This document shows, one piece after another, positions 28,636-40,620 of a stretch of 54,366 nt of DNA. This DNA is from Rouxiella silvae. Its GTDB lineage: Bacteria; Pseudomonadota; Gammaproteobacteria; Enterobacterales; Enterobacteriaceae. The stretch lies in contig NZ_MRWD01000038.1 of the NCBI RefSeq assembly GCF_002093625.1, positions 1 through 54,366 of the forward strand, given 5' to 3'. Positions within the stretch are counted from its first letter, which is position 1. Every line of letters begins with the position of its first letter. A model generated the notes under the pieces. The model ran no database searches, was not told where the DNA came from, and saw only the letters and a list, made by a program, of their open reading frames with translations. Both the position numbers and the translations under genes were made by a program.

Positions 28636-31059
28636 ATGGCGATCAAAAAGTTGCTCATAGCGTCGCTGCTGTTTGGCAGCGCAACCGTATACGGTGCAGA
28701 TGGATTCGTAGTGAAGGATATTCATTTCGAAGGCCTACAGCGCGTTGCCGTCGGTGCGGCGTTACTCAATATGCCGGTTCGCGTAGGGGATACAGTTACC
28801 GACGATGATATCAGTAATACCATTCGTGCATTGTTTGCCACAGGCAACTTTGAGGACGTTCGCGTCCTGCGCGATGGCGATTCACTGATTGTTCAAGTCA
28901 AGGAGCGCCCAACAATCGCCAGCATCACCTTCTCCGGCAACAAAGCCGTGAAGGATGACATGCTGAAACAAAACCTTGAAGCCTCTGGTGTCAGGGTTGG
29001 CGAAGCGCTCGACCGTACAACAATTTCCAGCATCGAAAAAGGCTTGGAAGACTTTTACTACAGCGTGGGTAAATACAGCGCGTCAGTAAAAGCCGTTGTT
29101 ACGCCGTTACCCCGCAACCGCGTAGACTTGAAACTGGTCTTTACCGAAGGTGTCTCTGCACAAATTCAGCAGATTAACATCGTGGGTAATCACGCTTTCA
29201 GCACCGATCAATTGGTTTCTCAATTCCAGCTGCGTGACGAAGTACCGTGGTGGAACGTTATTGGGGATCGTAAATACCAGAAGCAGAAGCTTTCCGGAGA
29301 CCTGGAAACCCTGCGCAGTTACTATCTGGATCGCGGTTATGCGCGTTTCAACATTGACTCTACTCAGGTCAGCCTCACGCCGGACAAAAAGGGCATTTAC
29401 ATCACCCTGAACATCCACGAAGGCGACCAGTATAAAGTTACAGGCGTGCAAGTTGCCGGTAACATGCAGGGTCACTCGGCTGAAGTCGAAAGCCTGAGCA
29501 AGATAAACAACGGTGAGCTTTACAGCGGTGCCAAAGTCACCAAAATTGAAAACGACATCAAAGCGATGTTGGGTCGTTACGGCTATGCCTACCCGACTGT
29601 AACCACACAGCCGGAAGTTAACGACAAAGACAAAACCGTTATTCTGCACGTCAGTGTAGATGCCGGTAACCGTTACTACGTTCGTCACGTTCGCTTCGAA
29701 GGCAACGACACCAGCAAAGATACCGTGCTGCGTCGTGAAATGCGCCAGATGGAAGGAACATGGCTCGGCAGTGACTTGGTCGATAAAGGCAAAGAGCGTT
29801 TGAACCGCCTTGGCTATTTCGACACGGTTGATGTTGAAACTCAGCGTGTGCCAGGTACAACAGATCAGGTTGACGTGGTTTACAAAGTTAAGGAACGTAA
29901 CACCGGTACCTTTAACTTTGGCGTGGGTTATGGTTCAGAGAGCGGCGTCAGCTTTACCGTTGGTGTTCAGCAGGATAACTGGTTAGGTACCGGTTACCAG
30001 GCTGGCATCACGGGGACCAAAAATGACTACCAGACCTATACCGAACTGACGGTTACCAACCCGTACTTTACGGTTGATGGCGTGAGTCTGGGCGGTCGTG
30101 TGTTCTATAACGACTTTAAAGCAGATAACGCTGACCTGTCTGAATACACCAATAAAAGTTATGGTATTGGCGGAAACCTGGGCTTCCCGGTTAACGAAAA
30201 TAACTCACTGCGTCTGGGTCTCGACTATGTTCACAATGACTTGTCGAACATGGAGCCGCAGGTATCAATGTTCCGTTACCTGAACAGCGTGGGCAAAGAT
30301 CCAAGCGTGGTTGCAGGTGAGAATACCTCGGACGCAACCTTCAGCGCCGATGACTTCTTCCTGACGTTAGGCTGGGGTTATAATAATCTGGACCGTGGCT
30401 TCTTCCCGACTGCGGGTAGCAAGGCCAGCCTGAGCGGTAAAGTGACCGTGCCGGGCTCGACCAACGAATATTATAAAATCACCTTCGATGCAACCAGCTA
30501 TCTGCCTCTGTCCGAGAGCCATAACTGGGTGTTGATGGGACGTGCTCGCGCCGGTTATGCCGACGGCCTGGGCGGTAAAGAAGTGCCGTTCTACGATAAC
30601 TTCTATGCCGGTGGTTCAAGCAGCGTACGTGGTTTCCAGTCGAACACCATTGGTCCTAAAGCCGCTTACTACAACTGCCCGACCGGTGCGACTTCTTATA
30701 AAGGTTGCCCAATCGATAACTCCGACGATGCAGTGGGAGGTAATGCGATGGGGCTGCTTAGCGCCGAGCTTATCGTTCCAACGCCGTTTGTGGGTGATAA
30801 ATACGCTAACTCACTGCGTACCTCTGTATTCGTAGACGGCGGTACCGTGTGGGATACCAATTGGGACAACACCGCAGAGACTATTGCTGCCGGCGTTCCT
30901 GATTACAGCAAACCAGGCAATATCCGTGTTTCTTCCGGTGTGGCATTGCAGTGGCAGTCTCCTTTGGGACCCCTGTCATTCTCTTATGCGCAACCTGTCA
31001 AGAAATACGATGGTGACAAGGCAGAACAGTTCCAGTTTAACATTGGTAAAACGTGGTAA
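28636..31059 (+). CDS. bamA: Outer-membrane protein assembly factor BamA
   Basis: BamA is the Omp85-family core of the BAM complex that folds beta-barrel proteins into the outer membrane. The 807-residue precursor has a signal peptide ending ATVYG|ADGF, five POTRA domains (about residues 24-420) and a 16-strand barrel. The lid-loop motif VRGFQSN and C-terminal FNIGKTW are conserved. Extracellular loops (for example around residues 680-705, with CPTG...CPIDN cysteines) differ from E. coli, as expected for exposed regions. ATG 28636 is chosen from the signal peptide; the upstream extension overlaps rseP. Confidence 0.98.
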   Translation: MAIKKLLIASLLFGSATVYGADGFVVKDIHFEGLQRVAVGAALLNMPVRVGDTVTDDDISNTIRALFATGNFEDVRVLRDGDSLIVQVKERPTIASITFSGNKAVKDDMLKQNLEASGVRVGEALDRTTISSIEKGLEDFYYSVGKYSASVKAVVTPLPRNRVDLKLVFTEGVSAQIQQINIVGNHAFSTDQLVSQFQLRDEVPWWNVIGDRKYQKQKLSGDLETLRSYYLDRGYARFNIDSTQVSLTPDKKGIYITLNIHEGDQYKVTGVQVAGNMQGHSAEVESLSKINNGELYSGAKVTKIENDIKAMLGRYGYAYPTVTTQPEVNDKDKTVILHVSVDAGNRYYVRHVRFEGNDTSKDTVLRREMRQMEGTWLGSDLVDKGKERLNRLGYFDTVDVETQRVPGTTDQVDVVYKVKERNTGTFNFGVGYGSESGVSFTVGVQQDNWLGTGYQAGITGTKNDYQTYTELTVTNPYFTVDGVSLGGRVFYNDFKADNADLSEYTNKSYGIGGNLGFPVNENNSLRLGLDYVHNDLSNMEPQVSMFRYLNSVGKDPSVVAGENTSDATFSADDFFLTLGWGYNNLDRGFFPTAGSKASLSGKVTVPGSTNEYYKITFDATSYLPLSESHNWVLMGRARAGYADGLGGKEVPFYDNFYAGGSSSVRGFQSNTIGPKAAYYNCPTGATSYKGCPIDNSDDAVGGNAMGLLSAELIVPTPFVGDKYANSLRTSVFVDGGTVWDTNWDNTAETIAAGVPDYSKPGNIRVSSGVALQWQSPLGPLSFSYAQPVKKYDGDKAEQFQFNIGKTW

Positions 31060-31096
31060 TCTGTTACCGCAACTGAGCCTTATCAGCAGAATCGCA

Positions 31097-31158
31097 AAGG
31101 CCTGAGTGATAGTCATATTCTCAGGCCTTATGCGTAATTTACTGTGCCTCGTGGCACA
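31097..31158 (+). other. Two intercistronic hairpins between bamA and skp
   Basis: A perfect 10-bp stem AAGGCCTGAG/CTCAGGCCTT (31097-31129) is followed by TGTGCC/GGCACA with a TCGT loop (31143-31158). Neither has a T-run, so they are more likely mRNA-stability or processing elements than full terminators. The second sits about 25 bases before the skp start. Confidence 0.6.
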
Positions 31159-31182
31159 AACGGGTGATGGAAGGAGTTTATA

Positions 31183-31683
31183 GTGAAAAAGTGGTTATAC
31201 GCCGCAGGCCTCGGATTAGTTATGGCTGCTTCAGCTAGCGTTCAGGCTGCTGACAAAATTGGTGTTGTAAACGTTCAGCAAGTTTTCCAACAAATGCCTG
31301 CTCGTGATGCTGTTGCCAAACAGCTGGAAAACGAATTCAAAGGCCGCGCAACTGCGCTGCAAGCTCAGGAAACTGCTCTGCAGTCTCAGATGCAAAACCT
31401 GCAACGTAATGCCGGTTCTATGAAAGCAGCTGACCGCGCCAAACTTGAAAAGCAAGTTATGGCTAACCGTGAAGATTTCTCTGCAAAAGCTCAGGCTTTT
31501 GACAATGACAATCGTAAACGTCAGGCTGAAGAGCGTAACAAAATCCTGGGTCGTATCCAGGACGCAGTGAAAACTGTAGCAGCTAAAGATGGTCTGGATA
31601 TCGTCATCGACGCCAACGCTCTGGCTTATGCTTCTAACGACGCAAAAGACATCACTGACGAAGTGTTGAAACAGGTTAAATAA
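31183..31683 (+). CDS. skp: Periplasmic chaperone Skp (OmpH)
   Basis: Skp is a trimeric jellyfish-shaped chaperone that holds unfolded outer-membrane proteins on their way to BamA. The 166-residue precursor has a signal peptide of about 22 residues ending VQA. The short beta core follows, then long basic coiled-coil tentacles (about residues 45-135, rich in Q, A, K and R). The start is GTG 31183, as in E. coli, after AAGGAG. It lies 2 bases before lpxD, so the two are co-translated. Confidence 0.96.
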   Translation: MKKWLYAAGLGLVMAASASVQAADKIGVVNVQQVFQQMPARDAVAKQLENEFKGRATALQAQETALQSQMQNLQRNAGSMKAADRAKLEKQVMANREDFSAKAQAFDNDNRKRQAEERNKILGRIQDAVKTVAAKDGLDIVIDANALAYASNDAKDITDEVLKQVK

Positions 31684-31685
31684 GC

Positions 31686-32708
31686 ATGGCTTCAATTCGA
31701 CTGGCTGATCTCGCACAGCAGTTGGATGCACAATTGCACGGTGATGGCTCTCTAGCCATCACCGGCATTGCTTCAATGCATTCCGCACACTCTGAGCAAA
31801 TCACGTTTTTATCAAACAGCCGTTACCGTGAACAGTTGGCTTCCTGCAATGCAGGCGCTGTAGTGTTGACGGAAGCGGATCTGCCATTTTGCCAAAGTGC
31901 GGCATTAGTGGTTAAAAACCCGTATCTGACTTATGCACGCATGGCTCAAATTCTTGATACCACGCCTGCGCCAGCTCAAGATATTGCCCCAAGCGCCGTT
32001 ATTTCTCCCGAAGCAAAACTCGGTGACCAGGTGTCTGTCGGTGCGAATGCGGTGATTGAATCGGGTGTTGAACTCGGTGATGGCGTCATTATCGGTGCAG
32101 GTTGTTTCATCGGTAAGGAGGCTAAAATTGGTGCCGGAACGCGTATTTGGGCTAATGTTTCTATCTACCATCGCGTGGAAATTGGTCAGAACTGTCTGAT
32201 TCAGTCTGGAACGGTTATCGGCGCAGATGGCTTCGGTTACGCCAACGATCGCGGCAATTGGGTTAAAATTCCTCAGTTAGGAACGGTAATTATCGGCGAT
32301 TCTGTCGAGATTGGTGCCTGTACTACCATCGACCGTGGCGCGCTTGACGACACCCAAATTGGTAACGGTGTTATCATTGATAATCAATGTCAGATTGCAC
32401 ACAACGTCGTGATTGGAGACAATACGGCGGTTGCAGGTGGCGTTATTATGGCGGGCAGTCTTAAAATTGGGCGTTATTGCCAGATTGGCGGTGCCAGCGT
32501 AATTAACGGCCATATGGAAATTTGTGATAAGGCCGTCGTCACTGGAATGGGAATGGTCATGCGACCAATTACCGAACCTGGGGTATACTCCTCCGGCATT
32601 CCGCTTCAGCCGAACAAAGTTTGGCGTAAGACTGCCGCGTTGGTTTTGAATATCGATGAGATGAATAAGCGCTTGAAAGCGGTAGAGCGTAAAATCGAAG
32701 AAGACTAA
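31686..32708 (+). CDS. lpxD: UDP-3-O-(3-hydroxyacyl)glucosamine N-acyltransferase
   Basis: LpxD adds the second hydroxyacyl chain, carried by ACP, to UDP-3-O-acyl-glucosamine in lipid A synthesis. The 340-residue product has an N-terminal uridine-binding domain ([13 protein letters not shown]...) and a left-handed beta-helix of hexapeptide repeats from about residue 100. [19 protein letters not shown] contains the catalytic histidine. A C-terminal helix ([14 protein letters not shown]) completes the trimer. It sits between skp and fabZ in the conserved order. Confidence 0.97.
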   Translation: MASIRLADLAQQLDAQLHGDGSLAITGIASMHSAHSEQITFLSNSRYREQLASCNAGAVVLTEADLPFCQSAALVVKNPYLTYARMAQILDTTPAPAQDIAPSAVISPEAKLGDQVSVGANAVIESGVELGDGVIIGAGCFIGKEAKIGAGTRIWANVSIYHRVEIGQNCLIQSGTVIGADGFGYANDRGNWVKIPQLGTVIIGDSVEIGACTTIDRGALDDTQIGNGVIIDNQCQIAHNVVIGDNTAVAGGVIMAGSLKIGRYCQIGGASVINGHMEICDKAVVTGMGMVMRPITEPGVYSSGIPLQPNKVWRKTAALVLNIDEMNKRLKAVERKIEED

Positions 32709-32879
32709 TTCACCAACAACTTACAACTAAAAATCAATAAGTAAGATAATGATTTTGTTCTATACTTCACTATCTTTTCGATTCTTAGTCCCTATTTGCG
32801 GCCTGCACAATGTCCCTCTTTGAGGGGCACGCAGGCCGTGCTATTGATGATATCAGTAATTTTAGACAGGACGAGTATT
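32709..32879. other. lpxD-fabZ spacer with a strong hairpin
   Basis: A 171-base gap holds CGGCCTGC (32799-32806) and GCAGGCCG (32831-32838) as perfect inverted arms. Inside them is CCCTC/GAGGG with a TTT loop. There is no T-run. The structure is 41 bases ahead of the fabZ start. I see no coding frame of its own. Confidence 0.55.
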
Positions 32880-33368
32880 TTGAGCACTCCTACTCACAAC
32901 GATCACTCTCAAGAAGAAGTTAGCGTAGAAGGTTTTGGTATTGGAGAAATACTTGAGCTGCTTCCGCACCGTTTTCCGTTTTTGCTGGTTGACCGGGTTG
33001 TCGAATACACCCCACATAAAACGCTGCGTGCGATTAAAAATGTTTCTTTTAATGAGCCTTGTTTCCAGGGACATTTCCCGAGCAAGCCAATCTTCCCTGG
33101 CGTTCTGATCCTCGAAGCCATGGCGCAGGCTACTGGTCTGCTGGCGTTTAAAAGCGTCGGTAAACTTGAGCCAGGCGAGCTTTACTACTTTGCTGGCATT
33201 GACAGCGCACGCTTTAAAAAACCTGTGGTTCCAGGTGATACCATGGTTTTGGACGTTGAGTTTTTGAAAACTCGCCGCGGTGTGACCTGGTTCACTGGCG
33301 TAGCTAAAGTCGATGGCCAGGTAGTATGTGAAGCCCAGATGATGTGCGCCCGTAGTCAGGAGAAATAA
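32880..33368 (+). CDS. fabZ: 3-hydroxyacyl-[ACP] dehydratase FabZ
   Basis: FabZ dehydrates beta-hydroxyacyl-ACPs in fatty-acid elongation and competes with lipid A synthesis for hydroxymyristoyl-ACP. The 162-residue hot-dog fold protein has catalytic His65 in [13 protein letters not shown] and Glu79 in [12 protein letters not shown] 32880 is preferred because AGGA sits 8 bases upstream and E. coli fabZ also uses TTG. An ATG at 32847 lies before the Shine-Dalgarno. The N-terminus is about 11 residues longer than in E. coli. The lpxA start is 3 bases after the stop. Confidence 0.95.
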   Translation: MSTPTHNDHSQEEVSVEGFGIGEILELLPHRFPFLLVDRVVEYTPHKTLRAIKNVSFNEPCFQGHFPSKPIFPGVLILEAMAQATGLLAFKSVGKLEPGELYYFAGIDSARFKKPVVPGDTMVLDVEFLKTRRGVTWFTGVAKVDGQVVCEAQMMCARSQEK

Positions 33369-33371
33369 TCC

Positions 33372-34160
33372 GTGATTGATAAAACCGCCTTTATTCACCC
33401 TAGCGCCGTTGTTGAAGAGGGTGCCGTTATTGGTGCCGGTGTTCATATCGGACCTTTCTGCTATATCGGCTCTCAGGTCGAAATTGGCGAAGGCACCGAG
33501 CTCAAGTCTCATGTAGTGGTAAATGGCGTGACCAAAATTGGTCGTGACAACCGTATTTTTCAGTTCGTTTCCATTGGTGAAATTAACCAGGATCTGAAAT
33601 ATGCCGGTGAGCCAACGCGTGTAGAAGTGGGCGATCGCAACAATATTCGTGAGAGCGTGACCATTCACCGTGGTACCGTTCAAGGCGGCGAGCTGACTAA
33701 AGTAGGTAACGACAACCTGCTGATGGTGAATGCTCATATTGCTCATGACTGTGTGGTTGGCAATCGCTGTATTCTTGCCAACAACGCCACGTTGGGCGGC
33801 CACGTTCAGGTTGACGATTTCGCCATTATCGGCGGCATGACGGCAGTGCACCAGTGGTGCATTATCGGTGCCCACGTTATGGTCGGCGGCTGCTCCGGCG
33901 TTGCGCAGGACGTCCCTCCTTTTGTTATCGCTCAGGGAAATCACGCCACGCCGTTCGGTATTAATATCGAAGGGTTAAAGCGTCGTGGTTTCGACAAGCC
34001 TTCTCTTCATGCGATCCGTAACGCTTATAAAGTGTTGTATCGTAGTGGTAAAACACTGGAAGAGTCGCAGCCTGAGATTGCCGCTATTGCTGCCGAGTTC
34101 CCGGCAGTGAAGCCATTCAGCGATTTCTTTGCTCGTTCAACGCGCGGCATTATTCGTTAG
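33372..34160 (+). CDS. lpxA: UDP-N-acetylglucosamine acyltransferase
   Basis: LpxA catalyses the first step of lipid A synthesis, moving 3-hydroxymyristate from ACP to UDP-GlcNAc. The 262-residue product, the same length as E. coli, is a trimeric left-handed beta-helix followed by a helical C-terminus. Catalytic His125 lies in [23 protein letters not shown] is also conserved. It starts with GTG, as in E. coli, and is coupled tightly to fabZ. Confidence 0.97.
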   Translation: MIDKTAFIHPSAVVEEGAVIGAGVHIGPFCYIGSQVEIGEGTELKSHVVVNGVTKIGRDNRIFQFVSIGEINQDLKYAGEPTRVEVGDRNNIRESVTIHRGTVQGGELTKVGNDNLLMVNAHIAHDCVVGNRCILANNATLGGHVQVDDFAIIGGMTAVHQWCIIGAHVMVGGCSGVAQDVPPFVIAQGNHATPFGINIEGLKRRGFDKPSLHAIRNAYKVLYRSGKTLEESQPEIAAIAAEFPAVKPFSDFFARSTRGIIR

Positions 34161-34231
34161 TAGGTCATCGTTAACAGGCCTTGGCGAATAAGATTTGCTG
34201 ATTTAGCAGCTCAACTGGATTTAATAAAACA

Positions 34232-35380
34232 ATGGAAAAGTCCGTTCTGACAATCGGCCTGGTTGCCGGTGAAACATCCGGCGATATTTTAGGCGCGGGT
34301 TTGATCCGGGCACTGAAAGGCCACTATCCTGATGCACGGTTTGTGGGGGTCGCAGGACCTTTGATGCAGGCAGAAGGATGTGAAGCCTGGTTCGAAATGG
34401 AAGAGCTGGCGGTAATGGGCGTGGTTGAAGTGTTAGAGCGTTTGCCACGCCTGTTAAAAATACGCAAAGAACTGACTCAACGCTTCACCGAGCTGAAACC
34501 CGATGTTTTTATTGGCATCGACGCGCCGGATTTTAACATCACTCTCGAAGGCCGCCTTAAAAAGCACGGTATTCGCACTATTCATTATGTCAGCCCGTCG
34601 GTTTGGGCTTGGCGACAAAAACGTGTTTTCAAAATTGGCAAAGCGACCGATATGGTGTTGGCTTTCCTGCCTTTTGAAAAAGCGTTTTATGACAAATTTA
34701 ACGTCCCCTGTCGTTTTATCGGTCATACCATGGCGGATTCAATGCCGCTGGAGCCTGATAAAGCACTGGCGCGCGCAACGCTGGGTATTCCTGTTGACGT
34801 GCACTGCCTGGCCCTGCTGCCCGGCAGTCGTAACGCGGAAGTTGAAATGCTCAGTGCGGATTTTTTAAAGACCGCGCTGCTGCTTCGCGAACGCTATCCC
34901 GATTTGCACATCGTCGTTCCATTGGTTAATGCCAAACGTCGCGAACAGTTCGAACGCATCAAGGCTGAAATTGCGCCCGACCTGCCGGCGCACCTGCTCG
35001 ACGGTCAGGCTCGTGATGCGATGATTGCGAGCGATGCTGCACTGCTGGCCTCGGGCACTGCCGCGTTAGAGTGCATGCTGGCAAAATGCCCGATGGTCGT
35101 GGGATATCGCATGAAGCCGTTTACCTTCTGGTTGGCTAAACGACTGGTGAAAACGCCGTATGTTTCTTTGCCTAACCTGCTGGCAGGGCGTGAGATTGTC
35201 ACCGAACTGCTTCAGGAAGAGTGCGTTCCCGATAAGCTTGCTGCCGCCCTGTTGCCGCTGCTGGCGGGCGGAGAAACCAGTCACCAACTGAAAGAGACCT
35301 TCCTCACGCTGCATGAAAGTATTCGACGTGACGCCGATGAACAGGCCGCGCAGGCAGTGATGGAGTTAGCCAGAAAATGA
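34232..35380 (+). CDS. lpxB: Lipid A disaccharide synthase
   Basis: LpxB is an inverting GT19 glycosyltransferase that joins UDP-2,3-diacylglucosamine and lipid X into the beta-1',6 disaccharide at the inner membrane. The 382-residue product has N-terminal [16 protein letters not shown], the central [13 protein letters not shown] and C-terminal [20 protein letters not shown]. Its stop overlaps the rnhB start by 4 bases (ATGA), a typical coupling. Confidence 0.97.
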   Translation: MEKSVLTIGLVAGETSGDILGAGLIRALKGHYPDARFVGVAGPLMQAEGCEAWFEMEELAVMGVVEVLERLPRLLKIRKELTQRFTELKPDVFIGIDAPDFNITLEGRLKKHGIRTIHYVSPSVWAWRQKRVFKIGKATDMVLAFLPFEKAFYDKFNVPCRFIGHTMADSMPLEPDKALARATLGIPVDVHCLALLPGSRNAEVEMLSADFLKTALLLRERYPDLHIVVPLVNAKRREQFERIKAEIAPDLPAHLLDGQARDAMIASDAALLASGTAALECMLAKCPMVVGYRMKPFTFWLAKRLVKTPYVSLPNLLAGREIVTELLQEECVPDKLAAALLPLLAGGETSHQLKETFLTLHESIRRDADEQAAQAVMELARK

Positions 35381-35985
35381 GTGAGATTTTTGTTTATCCG
35401 CAGGCGAATTTTATTGCCGGCGTGGATGAGGTGGGTCGTGGCCCGTTAGTGGGTGCGGTAGTGACTGCGGCGGTTATTCTTGACCCCGCGAGGCCGATTG
35501 CCGGTCTGGCTGATTCCAAAAAGCTCAGCGAAAAACGTCGTGAGTATTTGTATCATGAGATAAAAGAAAAAGCGTTGGCCTGGAGTCTTGGACGCGCGGA
35601 ACCTGAAGAAATTGACCAGCTGAATATTCTGCACGCCACCATGCTGGCGATGCAAAGGGCGGTTGCCGGGCTGGCGAGGGTTCCCGATTTTGTACTGATA
35701 GACGGTAATCGATGCCCCACGTTGCCTATGGCTTCATTGGCCGTGGTAAAGGGTGACAGTCGCGTTGCAGAAATCAGTGCGGCGTCTATATTGGCTAAGG
35801 TGACGCGTGACCGCGAAATGGTTGAGCTTGATGCGGCATTTCCAGAGTATGGTTTTGCCAAACACAAAGGCTATCCAACCGCCGCGCATTTAGAGCAGCT
35901 TGCACGTCTTGGCGCAACGGCGCACCATAGGCGCAGCTTCGCTCCTGTCAGACGCGCCCTTGAAGATGTGTCGCTGTCGCGTTAA
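35377..35985 (+). CDS. rnhB: Ribonuclease HII
   Basis: RNase HII nicks 5' of single ribonucleotides in DNA, starting ribonucleotide excision repair. In the 202-residue product, Asp17 and Glu18 of [12 protein letters not shown] start the DEDD active site. [10 protein letters not shown] carries the third acid, and the GK-rich FAKHKGYPT aids nucleic-acid binding. It overlaps lpxB by 4 bases and precedes dnaE by 70 bases. Confidence 0.96.
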   Translation: MSEIFVYPQANFIAGVDEVGRGPLVGAVVTAAVILDPARPIAGLADSKKLSEKRREYLYHEIKEKALAWSLGRAEPEEIDQLNILHATMLAMQRAVAGLARVPDFVLIDGNRCPTLPMASLAVVKGDSRVAEISAASILAKVTRDREMVELDAAFPEYGFAKHKGYPTAAHLEQLARLGATAHHRRSFAPVRRALEDVSLSR

Positions 35986-36055
35986 TGGCGCACGGCAGAG
36001 AGCACCTATTATTTCGTTTTTTTAAACCCAACTCTCCTAATTCTGGTATCTGAAT

Positions 36056-39000
36056 ATGGCTGAACCTCGTTTTATTCATCTGCGTGTACACAGTGACTAC
36101 TCCATGGTTGATGGATTAGCCAAAGTTGGCCCGTTGGTGAAACGAGCAGCTGCCCTCGGCATGCCTGCGATGGCTATCACAGATTTCACCAACCTTTGCG
36201 GTTTGGTCAAGTTTTATGGTTCAGCGCACGGCGCGGGTATCAAGCCGCTGATTGGTGCAGATTTCAACGTACACAGCGAGATGTTGGGCGATGAGCTGGC
36301 GCAGTTAACCGTACTGGCGATGAACAATCAGGGCTATCAAAACCTGACATTATTGATTTCGAAAGCCTATCAGCGCGGCTATGGTGCGGCCGGTCCGACC
36401 ATTGAACGCGAATGGTTGGCAGAACTTAACGAAGGGCTGCTGCTGCTTTCAGGAGCGCGTCACGGCGACATTGGTAAATTCCTCATGCGCTCCAATCAGC
36501 CTCAGGTTGAACAGTGCGTTGAGTTTTATCAGCAGTATTTTCCCAATCGTTACTATCTTGAACTGGTCCGCACTGGCCGCCCAGATGAAGAAAATTATCT
36601 GCATGCTGCCATTGCTCTGGCGGGAGAAAGTGGATTGCCGGTGGTGGCGACCAATGACGTCCGCTTCCTGGTTGAAGGCGACTTTGACGCACATGAAATT
36701 CGTGTCGCTATCCACGACGGATTCACGCTCGACGATCCTAAACGTCCTAAAAACTACACCACGCAGCAATTTATGCGCAGTGAAGAGGAAATGTGCGAGC
36801 TGTTTGCCGACATCCCCGAGGCGCTGCAAAACAGCGTAGAAATTGCCAAACGCTGTAACGTGACCATTCGTCTCGGTGAGTACTTCCTACCGCAGTTCCC
36901 GACCGGTGATATGTCGACCGAAGACTTCTTGGTGGCCTGTTCGAAGAAAGGGCTGGAGGAGCGTCTTGAGTTTCTGTTCCCCGACCCGACACTCAGGGCT
37001 GAAAAACGCCCAGAATATGACGATCGCCTTGATATCGAACTCGGGGTTATCAATCAGATGGGTTTCCCCGGTTACTTCCTGATAGTCATGGAGTTTATCC
37101 AGTGGTCTAAGGATAACGGTGTGCCGGTTGGTCCTGGACGTGGGTCAGGTGCAGGGTCATTGGTGGCCTATGCGTTAAAAATTACCGATTTGGATCCGTT
37201 GGAATTTGACTTACTGTTCGAACGTTTCCTTAATCCTGAACGTGTTTCAATGCCCGACTTTGACGTCGACTTTTGCATGGAAAAACGCGATCGGGTTATC
37301 GAGCACGTGGCCGAAATGTATGGCCGCGAGGCAGTATCGCAAATCATTACCTTTGGTACTATGGCGGCGAAAGCGGTAATCCGCGATGTGGGCCGAGTAC
37401 TGGGCCATCCCTACGGTTTTGTTGATCGTATTTCAAAGCTGGTGCCGCCTGACCCGGGTATGACCCTCGAAAAAGCCTTTGCGGCAGAACCCCAGTTGCC
37501 TGAAATCTACGAGGCTGATGAAGAAGTCAGAGCCTTGATAGACATGGCGCGCAAGCTTGAAGGCGTCACGCGTAACGCCGGTAAACACGCAGGTGGGGTG
37601 GTTATCGCCCCGACTAAAATTACTGACTTTGCGCCGCTTTACTGCGACGCCGAGGGCAATAATCCGCTTACCCAGTTTGATAAAAACGACGTTGAATACG
37701 CCGGACTGGTCAAGTTCGACTTCTTGGGGCTGCGAACGTTAACCATCATCGACTGGGCGCTGGTGATGATCAACGCGCGACGCGCCAAAACGGGGCTTGA
37801 ACCGCTTGATATCGCTGCTATTCCGTTAGACGATAAAAAAAGCTTCGACATGCTGCAGCGCTCGGAGACGACGGCGGTATTCCAGCTTGAATCCCGCGGC
37901 ATGAAAGATCTTATTAAACGCCTTAAGCCCGACAGCTTTGAAGATATGATTGCACTGGTCGCGCTTTTCCGTCCGGGACCGCTGCAGTCTGGCATGGTAG
38001 ACAACTTTATTGACCGTAAACACGGCCGCGAAGAGCTGTCCTATCCTGATATTCAGTGGCAGCACGAATCGCTGAAGCCTGTTCTGGAGCCGACCTACGG
38101 CATCATCCTGTATCAAGAACAGGTTATGCAGATTGCGCAGGTATTGGCCGGTTACTCGCTCGGCGGCGCCGACATGCTTCGACGCGCGATGGGTAAAAAG
38201 AACCCGGTCGAGATGGCTAAGCAGCGCGGCGGCTTTGAAGACGGTGCTAAATCACGCGGGATCGACGGCGAACTGGCGGTTAAAATCTTCGATCTGGTAG
38301 AAAAATTCGCCGGTTACGGTTTTAACAAATCTCACTCCGCGGCCTACGCGCTGGTCTCCTATCAAACGCTGTGGCTCAAGGCGCACTATCCGGCTGAGTT
38401 TATGGCGGCAGTCATGACCGCCGACATGGACAATACCGACAAAGTGGTCGGGCTGGTCGATGAGTGCTGGCGCATGGGGCTTAAAATCCTGCCGCCGGAC
38501 ATCAACAGCGGGTTGTACCACTTCCATGTCAACGACGACGGTGAGATTGTTTACGGCATCGGTGCCATCAAAGGCGTAGGCGAGGGTCCGATTGAGGCCA
38601 TTATTGAAGCACGAAACGAAGGCGGCTATTTTAAAGAGCTGTTTGACCTCTGTGCGCGCTCGGACACCAAAAAGCTCAATCGGCGTATTTTAGAAAAGTT
38701 AATCATGTCAGGGGCATTTGACCGTCTTGGCCCGCATCGCGCCGCCTTGATGCATTCGCTCGGTGACGCGCTTAAAGCCGCCGATCAGCACGCCAAGGCC
38801 GAAGCTATTGGTCAGGTAGATATGTTCGGCGTGCTGGCCGAAGAACCGGAGCAAATTGAGAAGTCCTACTCCAACGTCACGCCTTGGCAGGAGCAGAAGG
38901 TTTTGGACGGTGAACGCGAGACCTTGGGTCTTTATCTCACCGGGCATCCGATCACTCAATATCTGAAAGAAATCGAGCGTTATGGCGGCGGCCAGCGCCT

Positions 39001-39538
39001 GAAAGACATGCACCCGACGGATCGGGGAAAAATGACCATCGCAGTGGGATTAGTTGTTGCTGCGAAGGTGATGATGACCAAGCGGGGTAACCGCATTGGT
39101 ATTTGTACACTTGATGACCGTTCAGGTCGTCTTGAAGTAATGTTGTTTACCGAAGCCTTGGAAAAATTTCAGCATTTGTTGGAAAAAGACCGTATCCTGA
39201 TAGCGACAGGACAGGTCAGCTTTGATGACTTCAACGGCGGGCTTAAAATGATGGCCCGTGATTTAATGGACATCAGTGAAGCGCGTGAAAAATACGCTCG
39301 TGGTCTTGCTATATCGCTGACTGACAGGCAAATTGATGACCAGCTTTTGAACCGTCTGCGCGAATCGTTGGAACCTCATCGATCGGGGACGATACCAGTT
39401 CATCTGTATTACCAACGTGAGAACGCTCGGGCGCGTTTGCGATTCGGTGCAACATGGCGTGTTACGCCAACCGATCGTCTGTTGCTTGATTTACGTTCTC
39501 TGGTCGGTACTGAACAGGTTGAACTGGAATTTGACTAA
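36056..39538 (+). CDS. dnaE: DNA polymerase III alpha subunit
   Basis: DnaE is the replicative polymerase. The 1160-residue product equals the E. coli length. It has an N-terminal PHP domain ([16 protein letters not shown]), a palm with catalytic Asp401 and Asp403 in MPDFDVDF, fingers, and a helix-hairpin-helix region. The OB fold has [20 protein letters not shown], and a C-terminal tau-binding part completes it. The clamp-binding motif expected near residue 920 (QVDMFG) is visible. It is co-oriented with accA 12 bases downstream. Confidence 0.98.
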   Translation: MAEPRFIHLRVHSDYSMVDGLAKVGPLVKRAAALGMPAMAITDFTNLCGLVKFYGSAHGAGIKPLIGADFNVHSEMLGDELAQLTVLAMNNQGYQNLTLLISKAYQRGYGAAGPTIEREWLAELNEGLLLLSGARHGDIGKFLMRSNQPQVEQCVEFYQQYFPNRYYLELVRTGRPDEENYLHAAIALAGESGLPVVATNDVRFLVEGDFDAHEIRVAIHDGFTLDDPKRPKNYTTQQFMRSEEEMCELFADIPEALQNSVEIAKRCNVTIRLGEYFLPQFPTGDMSTEDFLVACSKKGLEERLEFLFPDPTLRAEKRPEYDDRLDIELGVINQMGFPGYFLIVMEFIQWSKDNGVPVGPGRGSGAGSLVAYALKITDLDPLEFDLLFERFLNPERVSMPDFDVDFCMEKRDRVIEHVAEMYGREAVSQIITFGTMAAKAVIRDVGRVLGHPYGFVDRISKLVPPDPGMTLEKAFAAEPQLPEIYEADEEVRALIDMARKLEGVTRNAGKHAGGVVIAPTKITDFAPLYCDAEGNNPLTQFDKNDVEYAGLVKFDFLGLRTLTIIDWALVMINARRAKTGLEPLDIAAIPLDDKKSFDMLQRSETTAVFQLESRGMKDLIKRLKPDSFEDMIALVALFRPGPLQSGMVDNFIDRKHGREELSYPDIQWQHESLKPVLEPTYGIILYQEQVMQIAQVLAGYSLGGADMLRRAMGKKNPVEMAKQRGGFEDGAKSRGIDGELAVKIFDLVEKFAGYGFNKSHSAAYALVSYQTLWLKAHYPAEFMAAVMTADMDNTDKVVGLVDECWRMGLKILPPDINSGLYHFHVNDDGEIVYGIGAIKGVGEGPIEAIIEARNEGGYFKELFDLCARSDTKKLNRRILEKLIMSGAFDRLGPHRAALMHSLGDALKAADQHAKAEAIGQVDMFGVLAEEPEQIEKSYSNVTPWQEQKVLDGERETLGLYLTGHPITQYLKEIERYGGGQRLKDMHPTDRGKMTIAVGLVVAAKVMMTKRGNRIGICTLDDRSGRLEVMLFTEALEKFQHLLEKDRILIATGQVSFDDFNGGLKMMARDLMDISEAREKYARGLAISLTDRQIDDQLLNRLRESLEPHRSGTIPVHLYYQRENARARLRFGATWRVTPTDRLLLDLRSLVGTEQVELEFD

Positions 39539-39550
39539 AATAGGAATGCT

Positions 39551-40510
39551 ATGAGTCTGAATTTTCTTGATTTTGAACAGCCGATTGCGGAGCTGGAAGC
39601 GAAAATTGACTCGCTGACTGCAGTCAGTCGTCAAGACGAAAAATTAGATATTAATCTGGACGAAGAAGTAGGGCGCCTGCGTGAGAAAAGCGTTGAACTG
39701 ACTCGTAAAATTTTCTCAGATTTGGGTGCCTGGCAGATTGCGCAGTTGGCTCGCCATCCGCGTCGCCCTTACACCCTTGATTACATCAAGCACATCTTCA
39801 CTGATTTTGATGAACTTGCGGGTGATCGTGCTTATGCTGACGATAAAGCTATCGTTGGGGGTATTGCACGTTTGGGTGAGCGCGCCGTGATGATCATTGG
39901 TCATCAAAAGGGACGTGAAACCAAAGAGAAGATCCGCCGTAACTTCGGTATGCCGGCACCTGAAGGCTACCGTAAAGCACTGCGTCTGATGGAAATGGCC
40001 GAACGCTTTAAAATGCCTATCATCACCTTCATCGACACACCGGGTGCATACCCAGGCGTGGGCGCGGAAGAGCGTGGACAGTCCGAAGCTATCGCACATA
40101 ACCTGCGTGAAATGTCTCGTCTTAACGTACCGGTTATCTGTACCGTTATTGGCGAAGGCGGTTCAGGTGGTGCATTAGCGATTGGCGTGGGTGACAAAGT
40201 TAACATGCTGCAGTACAGCACCTACTCGGTGATTTCACCAGAAGGTTGTGCGTCCATTCTGTGGAAAAGTGCAGACAAAGCGCCGTTGGCGGCAGAGGCT
40301 ATGGGCATCATCGCGCCACGTCTGAAAGAGCTGAAACTGATCGACTCCGTTATCCCCGAACCTTTGGGCGGCGCGCATCGTGATGTTTCTGCAATGGCAG
40401 CTTCACTGCGTGCACAGCTTGAGGCCGATCTCAGCGATTTGGATGCGTTGTCTACCGAAGAGCTGCGTGACCGTCGTTATCAGCGACTGATGACTTACGG
40501 CTATTGTTGA
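39551..40510 (+). CDS. accA: Acetyl-CoA carboxylase carboxyltransferase subunit alpha
   Basis: AccA, with AccD, transfers CO2 from carboxybiotin to acetyl-CoA, giving malonyl-CoA for fatty acids. The 319-residue crotonase-fold product is close to E. coli and shows [23 protein letters not shown] and the oxyanion-forming [12 protein letters not shown]. In E. coli AccA and AccD also bind their own mRNAs. It ends at a strong terminator. Confidence 0.97.
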   Translation: MSLNFLDFEQPIAELEAKIDSLTAVSRQDEKLDINLDEEVGRLREKSVELTRKIFSDLGAWQIAQLARHPRRPYTLDYIKHIFTDFDELAGDRAYADDKAIVGGIARLGERAVMIIGHQKGRETKEKIRRNFGMPAPEGYRKALRLMEMAERFKMPIITFIDTPGAYPGVGAEERGQSEAIAHNLREMSRLNVPVICTVIGEGGSGGALAIGVGDKVNMLQYSTYSVISPEGCASILWKSADKAPLAAEAMGIIAPRLKELKLIDSVIPEPLGGAHRDVSAMAASLRAQLEADLSDLDALSTEELRDRRYQRLMTYGYC

Positions 40511-40530
40511 TCTCTTTAGCTATAAAATTT

Positions 40531-40560
40531 AAGGGGCAGTCTTTGGACTGCCCCTTTTTT
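40531..40560 (+). terminator. accA terminator
   Basis: The 10-11 bp stem AAGGGGCAGTC/GACTGCCCCTT with a TTTG loop runs into TTTTTT. It marks the end of the long lpx-dnaE-accA transcript. Confidence 0.92.
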
Positions 40561-40620
40561 ATTGTCTCGGCGAGTGAGGGGCTATACCCTGTGCTTTAGA
40601 AAACCAGAAGGATTTGTCAG

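Noticed and set aside
32862-33944. A 360-codon open frame on the minus strand
   Set aside because: It is antisense to fabZ and lpxA, which are both certain; the composition (many N, T, H) is typical of mirror frames.
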